6,065 bases of DNA from Chloroflexales bacterium. Its GTDB lineage: Bacteria > Chloroflexota > Chloroflexia > Chloroflexales > Chloroflexaceae. The stretch is from the NCBI GenBank assembly GCA_013336035.1, contig JAAXUL010000514.1, positions 1-6,065 on the forward strand, given 5' to 3'. The notes under the pieces were generated by a model. It was given only the letters and a program-made list of their open reading frames with translations, had not been told where the DNA came from and searched no databases. Shown piece by piece: positions 1-5,626 of the stretch (position 1 is its first letter; each line of letters opens with the position of its first letter). The position numbers were made by a program, and so were the translations under genes.

Positions 1-1800
1 GTCGATCAGGTGGACGAAGATAAAGTAGTCCTGGGCGAAGGGCTCCTCGACCTGCCAGAAGGTGCGCAGGCCCAGGACGCCCCCGGCCTTCAGCTCGGCG
101 GTGGGCGCCAGCATGGGCGGCTCGCCATCGGCCGAGGGGTCGCCGACAGCCACGCCGAGCAGGCGCGCCCCGCCGACCCGCACGTCCTGGGCCAGGGGCA
201 GCGGCACAGCAGCGGCGGTGAGGCCCGTGTCGACCACTAGCAGGCGCGGGCCGGTCATCTCCTCGCGGCGCAGGCGCGGCCCGAACTCGGCCACGACATG
301 CTCGAGGAGCGGGGCATAGGCCGCAGGCGGCTCGATCTGGCCCCAGCGCTTCGACGAGGCCACCAGGTAGGCGTAGCCCTGGGCGCGGTACCAGGCCAGG
401 TCGTGGGCCATCAGGTCCGGCACATCGGTCCAGCGGGCCTCGCTCGGCCCGGGCACCGGCTTCAGCTCGGCGGCGATGCGCGAGCCCGGCGGGACGCTGG
501 TGTCCACCCAGCTCAGGAACTGCAGGCGGCTATCGCCAGCGGCCTGGCGGCCCACATCCTCTAGCGAGCGGGCCAGGGGCGGCAGGACGAGGGCGGCCAG
601 CAGGGCGGCCAGGGCCAGCTGACGCAGCGCGGGCGCCCTGCCGGCCACAGCCCGCGGCAGCTCGGTCACGGCCACGCCGGCCGGCAGCGCGCAGACCACC
701 AGCAGCGGCAGCATATTCTGCATAAAGTGGGTCGCCCGCGAGAGGTGGACGAGCAGCGAGGGCAGAACAAAGCCGAGCCAGACCAGCAGCACGCGCGGGC
801 GCCGCAGGCCGATGATCACCAGGCCCGCCGCGACCAGCAGGCATCCGGCAAGGCCGAGGCCGTCGTTCAGGAAGAAGTCGGCGTAGCCGGCGATGTTCCA
901 GGCGCCCCGGTAGTGCCCGTTGGCGCCGCCGTAGTTGGTCCACTGACGCGCGATGCCGCCCCCCACCTGGCCCCAGCTCAGCAGGGCATAGGGCGTGCCC
1001 GCGATAAAGCAGGCGATGGCCGCGAGGCCGGAGCCCGCAAGGAGCAGCGCCTCGCGCAGGGGCTTGCGATCCTCCCAGGCTCGTAGGGCCCCAGCGACAA
1101 CGACCGCGCCCGCCACGGCCCCGGCGTTGTACTTGGCCGACGCCGCCAGGCCGGCGAAGGCGCCGGCGACCAGGTAGGCCTGCCAGCGGCCCGTGCGCAG
1201 CACAAGCAGCGCGGCCCCGAGGCTCAGCGAGGCCAGGAACGAGGCCATAACATCGGTCGTGGCCCACTGCGAGAAGCGCACGTGCATGGGCAGCACGGCG
1301 ACGAGCAGAGCGCCGGCCAGCCCGGCCCCGCGGCCCCAGCCCCGCACGCCGAGGGCGTAGGCGCTGAGCACCGTGAGAGCCGCGAAGGTCGCGGTGACCA
1401 GCCGGGCGGTCAGGAAGAAGCCGGGGAGCGTCGTGACCGTGTGGGTGGTCACAAGCATATGGGCGATGTCGCCGTAGAGCCCTGTCGCCCGCCCCCAGGC
1501 GTAGTGGGCCTGGATGGCGGCGAGCAGCGTATAGACGTAGAGCGAGGGCTTCTGGAAGAAGTGCTGGTTCGGGTCGCCGGTGCGCAGCATCCCGATCACA
1601 TAGTCGATGGGGTTGGGCTCATCAGGGTGGTCGACAAAGGGCAGGACCTGGCGGATCGTCCAGACCCGCAGCAGCAGCGCGCCCGCGACCAGGCCCACCA
1701 GGGCTATCCAGAGCGGCCACTGGCGTGCGGCGGACCAGGCGCCCTCGGCGGGGCGGGGCGAGAGATCGGTTGAGAGCGCGGCCTTCTTCATCGGCGCCAT
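1..1800 (-). CDS. GT39-like membrane glycosyltransferase, partial (3' end outside window)
   Basis: Reading the minus strand from the ATG at 1800-1798 gives 600 codons without a stop, and the frame is still open at base 1. It resembles the GT39/ArnT/PMT family of polytopic enzymes, which transfer sugars from polyprenyl-phosphate donors on the outer face of the membrane. A first hydrophobic helix (about residues 29-47) is followed by a loop with the acidic motif DHPDE (57-61), the usual place of the catalytic Asp/Glu. Then come QKPSLY (83-88), RFSQWATTDV (175-184) and SAKYNA (221-226), all typical of this family. About ten or more membrane segments lie between residues 29 and 412. From about 413 on the chain is soluble and probably extracytoplasmic, ending in WQVEEPF...FVHLID. 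The acceptor and sugar cannot be told. The start is uncertain: ATGs at 1830 and 1791 are in frame, and none has a good Shine-Dalgarno. A weak -10 (TATATT, 1890-1885) lies upstream. Family call good, specificity unknown. Confidence 0.88.
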   Translation of the reverse strand, partial: MAPMKKAALSTDLSPRPAEGAWSAARQWPLWIALVGLVAGALLLRVWTIRQVLPFVDHPDEPNPIDYVIGMLRTGDPNQHFFQKPSLYVYTLLAAIQAHYAWGRATGLYGDIAHMLVTTHTVTTLPGFFLTARLVTATFAALTVLSAYALGVRGWGRGAGLAGALLVAVLPMHVRFSQWATTDVMASFLASLSLGAALLVLRTGRWQAYLVAGAFAGLAASAKYNAGAVAGAVVVAGALRAWEDRKPLREALLLAGSGLAAIACFIAGTPYALLSWGQVGGGIARQWTNYGGANGHYRGAWNIAGYADFFLNDGLGLAGCLLVAAGLVIIGLRRPRVLLVWLGFVLPSLLVHLSRATHFMQNMLPLLVVCALPAGVAVTELPRAVAGRAPALRQLALAALLAALVLPPLARSLEDVGRQAAGDSRLQFLSWVDTSVPPGSRIAAELKPVPGPSEARWTDVPDLMAHDLAWYRAQGYAYLVASSKRWGQIEPPAAYAPLLEHVVAEFGPRLRREEMTGPRLLVVDTGLTAAAVPLPLAQDVRVGGARLLGVAVGDPSADGEPPMLAPTAELKAGGVLGLRTFWQVEEPFAQDYFIFVHLID

Positions 1801-1811
1801 GGTACCACTTC

Positions 1812-1838
1812 TTGACGGCGCCGGGTTCATGGTACAGT
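1812..1838 (+). promoter_or_regulatory. Candidate plus-strand promoter facing the aminotransferase gene
   Basis: TTGACG at 1812-1817 is a near-consensus -35. TACAGT at 1833-1838 is preceded by TGG, giving an extended -10; the spacer is 15 bp, slightly short. The stretch ATGGTACAGTAGGGG closely matches ATGGTATAGTGGGG at 5478-5491, which is the -10 region before the ABC-F gene. If used, it would give the aminotransferase gene a leader of about 150 nt. It lies in the 5' leader of the glycosyltransferase gene on the other strand, or inside its N-terminus if that gene starts at 1830, so the two transcripts could overlap. Not proven from sequence alone. Confidence 0.38.
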
Positions 1839-1911
1839 AGGGGCCCTCAGACCAGCGTGAGGCGAGGGCTACGTGCGCACAGCGAATATAGGACCACGGT
1901 CATCCCCCCTC

Positions 1912-1945
1912 TGGTATAGCTGCTGATCTGTCGGCGTGGTAAGAT
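1912..1945 (+). promoter_or_regulatory. Tandem extended -10 elements before the aminotransferase gene
   Basis: Two TGG-preceded hexamers occur in a row on the plus strand: TATAGC (1915-1920, TGG at 1912-1914) and TAAGAT (1940-1945, TGG at 1937-1939). Neither has a convincing -35, which is tolerable for extended -10 promoters. The second would start transcription near 1952, leaving a leader of about 45 nt before the start codon at 1997, the more usual arrangement. If this is right, the in-frame ATG at 1964 would still lie in the transcript but has no ribosome binding site. Confidence 0.4.
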
Positions 1946-1996
1946 GGGCCGCACTGAAGGCTTATGCGTGCGGCCAGATGCAACAGGAGCCCGTGC

Positions 1997-3157
1997 ATGT
2001 CGCCCGAACGCCTCTCGCGCAGAGTCCGTGGCATCCCGCCATCAGGCATCCGCCGCTACTTCGATATCGCGGCCACCATGCCTGACGTGATCTCGCTTGG
2101 AGTCGGCGAGCCCGACTTCATCACACCAGCCGAGATCCGCGCCGCCGGACAGCGCTCGATCGATCAGACCACCTCCTACACCTCCAACTCGGGCCTGAAA
2201 GAGCTGCGCGTCGGGATAGCCGCGCACGTAAACGCGCGCTACGGCGTCGACTACGACCCCGAGCACGAGCTGCTCATAACGGTCGGGGTGAGCGAGGCCA
2301 TGATGTCGGCGGCCTTGGCCCTGCTCGACCCAGACGACGAGGTGCTCATGCCCGAGCCCTGCTTCGTCGCCTACCCCGCCTGCGTGCAGCTCGCTGACGC
2401 CAGGCCGGTCTACGTGCCGACCCGGGTCGAGGACAGCTTCCAGGTGACGGGCGCGGCCCTCGAGGCGGCGATCACCCCGCGCACAAAGGCCATCCTGATC
2501 GGCTACCCGAACAACCCCACAGGCGCGGTGCTCTCGCGGGAGCGTATGCTCGAGGTGGCCGCGGTGGCCGAGCGCCACGACCTGCTCGTGATCTCCGACG
2601 AGATCTACGACCGGCTGGTCTACGGCGTCGAGCACACCTGCTTCGCCTCCCTGCCCGGCATGCGGGAGCGCACCGTCCTGCTTGGCGGCTTCTCGAAGGC
2701 CTACGCGATGACCGGCTGGCGCCTGGGCTGGCTCGCGGCCCCCGAGGAGATCACCTCCGCTGTGCGTAAAGTCCACCAGTACGCGATTATGTCGGCGCCC
2801 ACCATGAGCCAGCACGCGGGCCTCGAGGCCCTGCGCGCCGGCGAGGCGAGCGTGCGCGCGATGGTCGCCGAGTACGACCGCCGCCGCCAGGTGATCGTCA
2901 GCGGCCTCAACAGCATCGGGCTGAAGACCTTCGAGCCCCAGGGGGCCTTCTACGCCTTCCCCTACGTGGGGCACCTCGGCCTGAGCAGCGAACAGTTCTG
3001 CGACCGCCTGCTCAGCGAAGAGCAGGTGGCCGTGATCCCCGGCGACGCCTTCGGCCCCAGCGGCGCCGGCTTCGTCAGGGCCTGCTACGCCACCTCGATG
3101 GACAAGATCGAGGAGGCCCTCGAGCGTATCGAGCGCTTTGTCCGCCACGTCTCATAG
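1997..3157 (+). CDS. Class I/II pyridoxal-phosphate-dependent aminotransferase
   Basis: The product is 386 residues, a normal full length for fold-type I aminotransferases. I place the start at 1997 because AGGAG (1985-1989) lies 7 nt upstream; the in-frame ATG at 1964 has no such site and would add an atypical Cys/Arg-rich stretch. The N-terminus has the subgroup signature SGIRRYFDIA...SLGVGEPDF. The cofactor-binding segment YPNNPTGAV carries the conserved Asn, followed by SDEIYDRLVY with the Asp and Tyr that contact PLP. The Schiff-base lysine is in FSKAYAMTGWRLG (K234, codon 2696-2698). The substrate-carboxylate arginine should be the one in GFVRACYA near the C-terminus. The pattern is that of the aspartate/alanine/PatA-like subgroup, which moves an amino group between an amino acid and a 2-oxoacid in the cytoplasm. 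I cannot choose between aspartate, alanine, aromatic or N-acetyl-diaminopimelate as substrate. Neighbours give no pathway clue; it appears to be transcribed alone. Confidence 0.95.
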   Translation: MSPERLSRRVRGIPPSGIRRYFDIAATMPDVISLGVGEPDFITPAEIRAAGQRSIDQTTSYTSNSGLKELRVGIAAHVNARYGVDYDPEHELLITVGVSEAMMSAALALLDPDDEVLMPEPCFVAYPACVQLADARPVYVPTRVEDSFQVTGAALEAAITPRTKAILIGYPNNPTGAVLSRERMLEVAAVAERHDLLVISDEIYDRLVYGVEHTCFASLPGMRERTVLLGGFSKAYAMTGWRLGWLAAPEEITSAVRKVHQYAIMSAPTMSQHAGLEALRAGEASVRAMVAEYDRRRQVIVSGLNSIGLKTFEPQGAFYAFPYVGHLGLSSEQFCDRLLSEEQVAVIPGDAFGPSGAGFVRACYATSMDKIEEALERIERFVRHVS

Positions 3158-3284
3158 CCAGCGCGGCCGCCCGGCCTCCGCGACGAGGCGAGGTGACCAC
3201 AGCCCGTGCAACGCCGCCTGATCGGTTTCACCACGACGTGGACCATACTTCACCGTACTAGCACACGTTAGGAGGAACCAGCCG

Positions 3285-3641
3285 ATGCCTGCTGAGCTCA
3301 CCAGTGCCCCCGGACTGCCATCCCGTGAGAGCGAGCCCGCCGTGGTCAGCGGCGAGCTCCGCTGCGCGCTTACCGGTAGGCCGCTCCGCCCTGAGGAGTG
3401 CTACTGGGCGCCGCCGCTGATCACCACGCGCCAGCTGATCACGACACTGTTCGAGACCCTGCTCACGACGCCGGGCAATCTGGGTCAGGTTCTTCTTGGC
3501 GAGCAGCCGAATGTGCCCTACGCGCCCGAGGCCCGCCCGCAGCTCGCCAACCAGCGCAGCGCCGAGCAGGTCAAGCTGCTCGCCCTGCTGCTGCTAGTCG
3601 CCGCGCTGCTGATCGTGCCGATCGTGCTCCTGGTCTCGTAG
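3285..3641 (+). CDS. Small tail-anchored membrane protein with two cysteines, function unknown
   Basis: I do not recognise this 118-residue protein. The start is well supported: AGGAGG (3270-3275) lies 9 nt before the ATG. Residues 1-25 look disordered and acidic. A compact segment at about 24-50 carries Cys27 and Cys39 within CALTGRPL...EECYWAPP. This resembles half of a zinc ribbon, so metal binding or a disulfide would need a partner or a dimer. Residues 50-72 are likely helical and amphipathic, and 73-95 are polar. Residues 97-117 form one strongly hydrophobic helix that ends only one residue before the stop, so the protein is probably tail-anchored with its N-terminal part in the cytoplasm. 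There is no signal peptide. It starts 127 nt after the aminotransferase stop and is followed by a strong palindrome, so it may be its own unit. GC content and codon use match the neighbours, which supports a real gene; the role is open. Confidence 0.8.
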   Translation: MPAELTSAPGLPSRESEPAVVSGELRCALTGRPLRPEECYWAPPLITTRQLITTLFETLLTTPGNLGQVLLGEQPNVPYAPEARPQLANQRSAEQVKLLALLLLVAALLIVPIVLLVS

Positions 3642-3661
3642 CCGGGGGGGCGGGATCACGA

Positions 3662-3697
3662 AATGGCCCGATCCTCTCGCGAGAGGATCGGGCCATT
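3662..3697. terminator. Perfect 36-bp palindrome, likely bidirectional terminator
   Basis: Eighteen bases (3662-3679) are followed directly by their exact reverse complement (3680-3697), with TCTCGCGAGA at the centre. As RNA it would fold into a stem of about 16 bp with a CGCG loop. It lies 20 nt after the stop of the small membrane-protein gene and between converging units. The flanks have only short T-containing tails (ATTCTGTT on the plus side, ATTTCG on the minus side), so it is not a textbook U-tract terminator. A dyad-binding site is the alternative reading. Confidence 0.6.
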
Positions 3698-3714
3698 CTG
3701 TTGCCGAGAATCAA

Positions 3715-3740
3715 GAAGACCCACATTGCTGTGGGTCTTC
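3715..3740 (-). terminator. Rho-independent terminator of the tRNA pair
   Basis: GAAGACCCACA (3715-3725) pairs perfectly with TGTGGGTCTTC (3730-3740) around a four-base loop, giving an 11-bp stem. Read on the minus strand the stem ends in GGGTCTTC and runs into TTGATTCTC, a T-rich tail. It begins 14 nt beyond the encoded CCA of tRNA-Asp, the expected place for the end of that transcript. Confidence 0.75.
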
Positions 3741-3753
3741 CTGCCGCCATCAC

Positions 3754-3829
3754 TGGCGGGCCCGACGGGATTCGAACCCGCGCTCTTGGCCTTGACAGGG
3801 CCACATGTTAACCGCTACACCACGGGCCC
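3754..3829 (-). tRNA. tRNA-Asp (anticodon GTC)
   Basis: The minus strand folds into a full cloverleaf. The acceptor stem is GGGCCCG with CGGGCCC. The D-arm is GTGT/ACAT with a loop containing GG. The anticodon stem is TGGCC/GGCCA with loop CTGTCAA, giving anticodon GTC, which reads GAC and GAT. The variable loop is five bases, and the T-arm is GCGGG-TTCGAAT-CCCGT. The discriminator is G73, as expected for aspartate identity, and CCA is encoded (3754-3756), for 76 nt in total. It is the second gene of a two-tRNA unit, 8 nt after tRNA-Glu. Confidence 0.96.
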
Positions 3830-3837
3830 GTGAGAAC

Positions 3838-3914
3838 TGGTGACCCCAGCGGGATTCGAACCCGCGATCTTCACCTTGAGAGGGTGACGTCCTAGGCCGC
3901 TAGACGATGGGGCC
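3838..3914 (-). tRNA. tRNA-Glu (anticodon CTC)
   Basis: The minus strand folds into a 77-nt cloverleaf. The acceptor stem is GGCCCCA with TGGGGTC (one G-U pair), and the D-arm is GTCT/GGAC. The anticodon stem is TCACC/GGTGA with loop CTCTCAA, giving anticodon CTC, which reads GAG. The T-arm is GCGGG-TTCGAAT-CCCGC, A73 follows, and CCA is encoded (3838-3840). It reads only GAG, so the genome must also carry a TTC-anticodon tRNA-Glu elsewhere for GAA. It is the promoter-proximal member of the pair with tRNA-Asp, and the 8-nt spacer implies processing from one precursor. Confidence 0.96.
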
Positions 3915-3934
3915 GTGCCCTCACGACGCTGCGG

Positions 3935-3963
3935 AGTATAGCACACCTCCCTGATTCATGCAA
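3935..3963 (-). promoter_or_regulatory. Promoter of the tRNA-Glu/tRNA-Asp unit
   Basis: On the minus strand TTGCAT (3963-3958) is a -35, and TATACT (3940-3935) is a near-consensus -10 preceded by TGC, with a 17-bp spacer. Transcription would begin near 3928, about 14 nt before the first tRNA base. The same TGCTATACT string occurs before the S41 protease gene. Confidence 0.75.
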
Positions 3964-3980
3964 ATCGGCCCCGAGACCGG

Positions 3981-4028
3981 CGTTGCCCGACAGATCCGCA
4001 CGGTCCATTGCAGAGCTGTCGGGCAACG
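3981..4028 (-). terminator. 13-bp inverted repeat after the S41 gene, probable transcription end
   Basis: CGTTGCCCGACAG (3981-3993) and CTGTCGGGCAACG (4016-4028) are perfect reverse complements separated by 22 nt. The hairpin begins 28 nt after the S41 stop codon in the direction of that gene, and it sits just before the tRNA promoter, so it could keep protease transcripts out of the tRNA unit. There is no T-run after either arm and the loop is long. It could therefore be an mRNA-stabilising 3' structure or a dyad-binding site instead. Confidence 0.5.
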
Positions 4029-4056
4029 TCAGGGCCGGTGCAGCCGATCAGCGACC

Positions 4057-5340
4057 CTAGCGACTGGCGGCCAGCGAGGCCATCTCGATGGCGCGGGCCA
4101 GCTGCGCGTCAGGGCCCGCGCGCAGCTCGGCGGCGCCGAGGGCGGCCGCCTCAGCAGGGGAGAGCGGCGCCACGTCGCTGGGCAGGCTGACGCGCTCGTC
4201 GGGGGCGATGCCCTGGCCGCGGATCTGGCGCCCGTCAGGGGTCAGCCACTGCTGCGTGCCGAGGAGCAGGCGGCTCCCGTCGCTCAGGCGGTAGGGCGTG
4301 AGCACGGTGCCCGTGCCGAAGGTTGTCTCGCCCACGAGGGGGGCGCGGCCGGCGGCCTGCAGCGCGCCCGAGACGATCTCGGCCGAGCTGGCCGAGCCCT
4401 CGTTGATCAGCACGACCAGGGGCAGATCGAGGGCGATGCCGCCGCCGCCGGTGACCTTGGCCTCGCGCTGGCCCGTGCGGTCCTCTTCGAGGAGCACCGT
4501 CGTGCCCTGCGGCAGGAACTGGCTCGCCACATCGACCGCCTGGTCGAGCAGGCCGCCCGGGTTATTGCGCATATCGAGGATCACGGCCTGGGCGCCCTGG
4601 GCCTTCGCGTCGCCCAGGGCCTCGCGCAGCTCGCGCCCCGCGTCATCGTCGAACGACGAGAGCCGGACCATAGCGACATTGTCGGGAAGCATGCGCCAGC
4701 TGACGCTGGGCACGACCACCTCGGCGCGGGTGATCGTAATATCCACGGGCTCCTCGGCGTCGGGGTGCAGCACGGTCAGGGTCACCGTCGTGCCCCCGGG
4801 GCCCTTGACCTTCGCCTGCAGGTCGCTCACGGTCCAGCCGTGGGTCGGCTGGCCATCGACGGCCTGGATCACATCGCCGGCCCGCAGGCCCGCCTGCTCG
4901 GCGGGCGAGCCCTCGATCGGCGCCACGATCATTGTCTGGCCGTCGCGCACGTCGATGTAGGCCCCGATCCCCTCGAACGAGCCGCGCAGCTGCTCATCCC
5001 AGGCGCGCGACTCCTCGGCGGTCATGAAGCGGGTGTGGCCGTTATCGCCCAGGGTGTCGAGCATACCATTGATCGCGCCGGCCGTCATCTCATCGGGGTT
5101 GGTCGCCTCGGGCTCGACGTAGCTGTCCCTCGCCAGGTCCCAGGCCTCCCAGAAGATCGCAAACTCCTTACAGACCTCTTCGCTCTCGGGGCAGGCGGCG
5201 ACGGGGCGGTTGATCAGCAGGCCGCCAAGCAGCCCGCCGCCCACGCCGACCATCAGCGTGAGGCCAAGCAGCGCCGCCGCCGCCCAGAGGGGGATGCGGG
5301 CGCGCAATATGTCAAGTGGCGAAGCGCTATCGCTCATCAT
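4057..5340 (-). CDS. S41 family (CtpA-like) PDZ protease, catalytic Lys replaced
   Basis: C-terminal processing proteases cut proteins outside the cytoplasmic membrane. The start is one of three adjacent codons: GTG 5343, ATG 5340 or ATG 5337. I use 5340, with AAGG 8 nt upstream and AGGAG further up. Numbering here is from 5343, for 428 residues. An N-terminal anchor helix covers about 17-45. A CtpA-like helical segment runs 57-120. A PDZ domain (about 121-207) begins GSFEGIGAYI and includes EGSPAEQAGLRAGDVI. The S41 core runs 220-385 with LDMRNNPGG (256-264) and INEGSASSAEIVSGAL (313-328). Ser319 is the expected nucleophile. The lysine normally 25 residues later, in TFGKG, is Thr344 (codon 4314-4312), and the Gln four residues beyond it is Leu348. 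The rest of the fold is well kept, so decay is unlikely; activity is in doubt. It is transcribed alone, towards the tRNA genes, from a clear extended -10 promoter. Confidence 0.93.
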   Translation of the reverse strand: MMSDSASPLDILRARIPLWAAAALLGLTLMVGVGGGLLGGLLINRPVAACPESEEVCKEFAIFWEAWDLARDSYVEPEATNPDEMTAGAINGMLDTLGDNGHTRFMTAEESRAWDEQLRGSFEGIGAYIDVRDGQTMIVAPIEGSPAEQAGLRAGDVIQAVDGQPTHGWTVSDLQAKVKGPGGTTVTLTVLHPDAEEPVDITITRAEVVVPSVSWRMLPDNVAMVRLSSFDDDAGRELREALGDAKAQGAQAVILDMRNNPGGLLDQAVDVASQFLPQGTTVLLEEDRTGQREAKVTGGGGIALDLPLVVLINEGSASSAEIVSGALQAAGRAPLVGETTFGTGTVLTPYRLSDGSRLLLGTQQWLTPDGRQIRGQGIAPDERVSLPSDVAPLSPAEAAALGAAELRAGPDAQLARAIEMASLAASR

Positions 5341-5360
5341 CACAGTACCTTACGCTCCTG

Positions 5361-5373
5361 AATCTGTCAGATT
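5361..5373. repeat. Small palindrome in the leader of the S41 gene
   Basis: AATCTG-T-CAGATT is a perfect 6-bp inverted repeat around one base. It lies about 10-20 nt after the expected S41 transcription start and just before the ribosome binding site. The position and symmetry suit a repressor operator, but 13 bases of dyad can occur by chance and no regulator is encoded nearby. Confidence 0.3.
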
Positions 5374-5389
5374 GTTAAACCTGTAACGC

Positions 5390-5398
5390 AGTATAGCA
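5390..5398 (-). promoter_or_regulatory. Extended -10 promoter of the S41 protease gene
   Basis: On the minus strand TGC (5398-5396) is followed by TATACT (5395-5390). This is the same nine bases as in the tRNA promoter. No good -35 is found 16-18 bp upstream. Transcription should begin near 5383, giving a leader of about 43 nt before the start codon. Confidence 0.6.
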
Positions 5399-5459
5399 CC
5401 CGGCCCTCGCTGGTGGTATGAGAGGCGGGTAAACGCGCCCGGCTCCACCTATGGTCGGG

Positions 5460-5487
5460 TTGATCGCCGCCGCCGCTATGGTATAGT
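5460..5487 (+). promoter_or_regulatory. Promoter of the leader ORF / ABC-F gene
   Basis: TTGATC (5460-5465) and TATAGT (5482-5487, preceded by TGG) form a -35/extended -10 pair with a 16-bp spacer on the plus strand. Transcription would begin near 5494. This leaves a leader of roughly 138 nt before the ABC-F start, long enough to hold the upstream ORF and the hairpins described below. Confidence 0.65.
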
Positions 5488-5553
5488 GGGGCTGCCGCGC
5501 CCCGGGCGCCCGCCCGCTGCCGGCCGTACATCCTCTGTAGCAAGGAGCCTGAA

Positions 5554-5592
5554 GTGGAAGCCACCCTCGCCATGAACAGTACCCGTTACTAG
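5554..5592 (+). CDS. Candidate 12-codon leader peptide (uORF) before the ABC-F gene
   Basis: A GTG codon 6 nt after AAGGAG (5542-5547) opens a short frame encoding MEATLAMNSTRY and closing with TAG at 5590-5592. It ends 39 nt before the ABC-F start codon and 1 nt before a strong hairpin. Antibiotic-resistance ABC-F genes in Gram-positive bacteria are often controlled by ribosomes translating such short leaders; that is known for the family, not shown for this gene. The good ribosome binding site in an otherwise untranslated leader is the main support. Against it: the frame is very short, starts with GTG and has no recognised arrest motif. Confidence 0.45.
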   Translation: MEATLAMNSTRY

Positions 5593-5593
5593 C

Positions 5594-5626
5594 GCGGGGG
5601 CGTCCACACGCCTCCGCCCAGGAGGC
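5594..5626 (+). promoter_or_regulatory. Two mutually exclusive hairpins controlling the ABC-F ribosome binding site
   Basis: Hairpin A pairs GCGGGGGCGT (5594-5603) with ACGCCTCCGC (5608-5617) around loop CCAC: ten pairs, one of them G-U. Hairpin B pairs GCCTCC (5610-5615) with GGAGGC (5621-5626) around a 5-nt loop and so buries the Shine-Dalgarno AGGAGG (5620-5625). GCCTCC is used by both, so they cannot coexist. A is the stronger and leaves the ribosome binding site free. A ribosome stopped at the leader stop codon (5590-5592) would cover the 5' arm of A and allow B to form. This is inference from base pairing only. Confidence 0.5.

Noticed and set aside
530..1267. Minus-strand 245-codon frame, and plus-strand frames at 727-1086 and 1282-1773
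   Set aside because: All lie inside the glycosyltransferase gene, whose own frame is open for 600 codons with membrane helices and GT39-like motifs; these are shadow frames.
1964..1996. Upstream ATG as start of the aminotransferase
   Set aside because: It has no ribosome binding site and adds a Cys/Arg-rich peptide unlike the family, whereas ATG 1997 has AGGAG at good distance.
2042..3148. Long open frame (368 codons) on the minus strand opposite the aminotransferase gene
   Set aside because: The opposite strand encodes a complete aminotransferase with all active-site motifs. The antisense frame has no recognisable domain and is a by-product of high GC and scarce stop codons.
3162..3182. 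GC-rich hairpin after the aminotransferase stop as a terminator
   Set aside because: Pairing is short and ambiguous (CGCGG/CCGCG or GGCC/GGCC) and no T-run follows. Such structures are expected by chance in this GC-rich DNA.
3754..3914. tRNA genes as an attachment site for an integrated element
   Set aside because: No integrase gene, no repeated tRNA 3' end elsewhere in the window, and flanking genes have host-like composition.
3958..5361. 467-codon plus-strand frame opposite the S41 gene
   Set aside because: Its translation is rich in Arg, His, Gly and Ala with no motif, while the minus strand encodes a clear PDZ/S41 protein. It would also start across the tRNA promoter.
5497..5509. Palindrome GCGCCCCGGGCGC near the ABC-F transcription start
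   Set aside because: It is composed only of G and C in a very GC-rich leader, so chance is a sufficient explanation; one central base leaves no room for a stable full hairpin.
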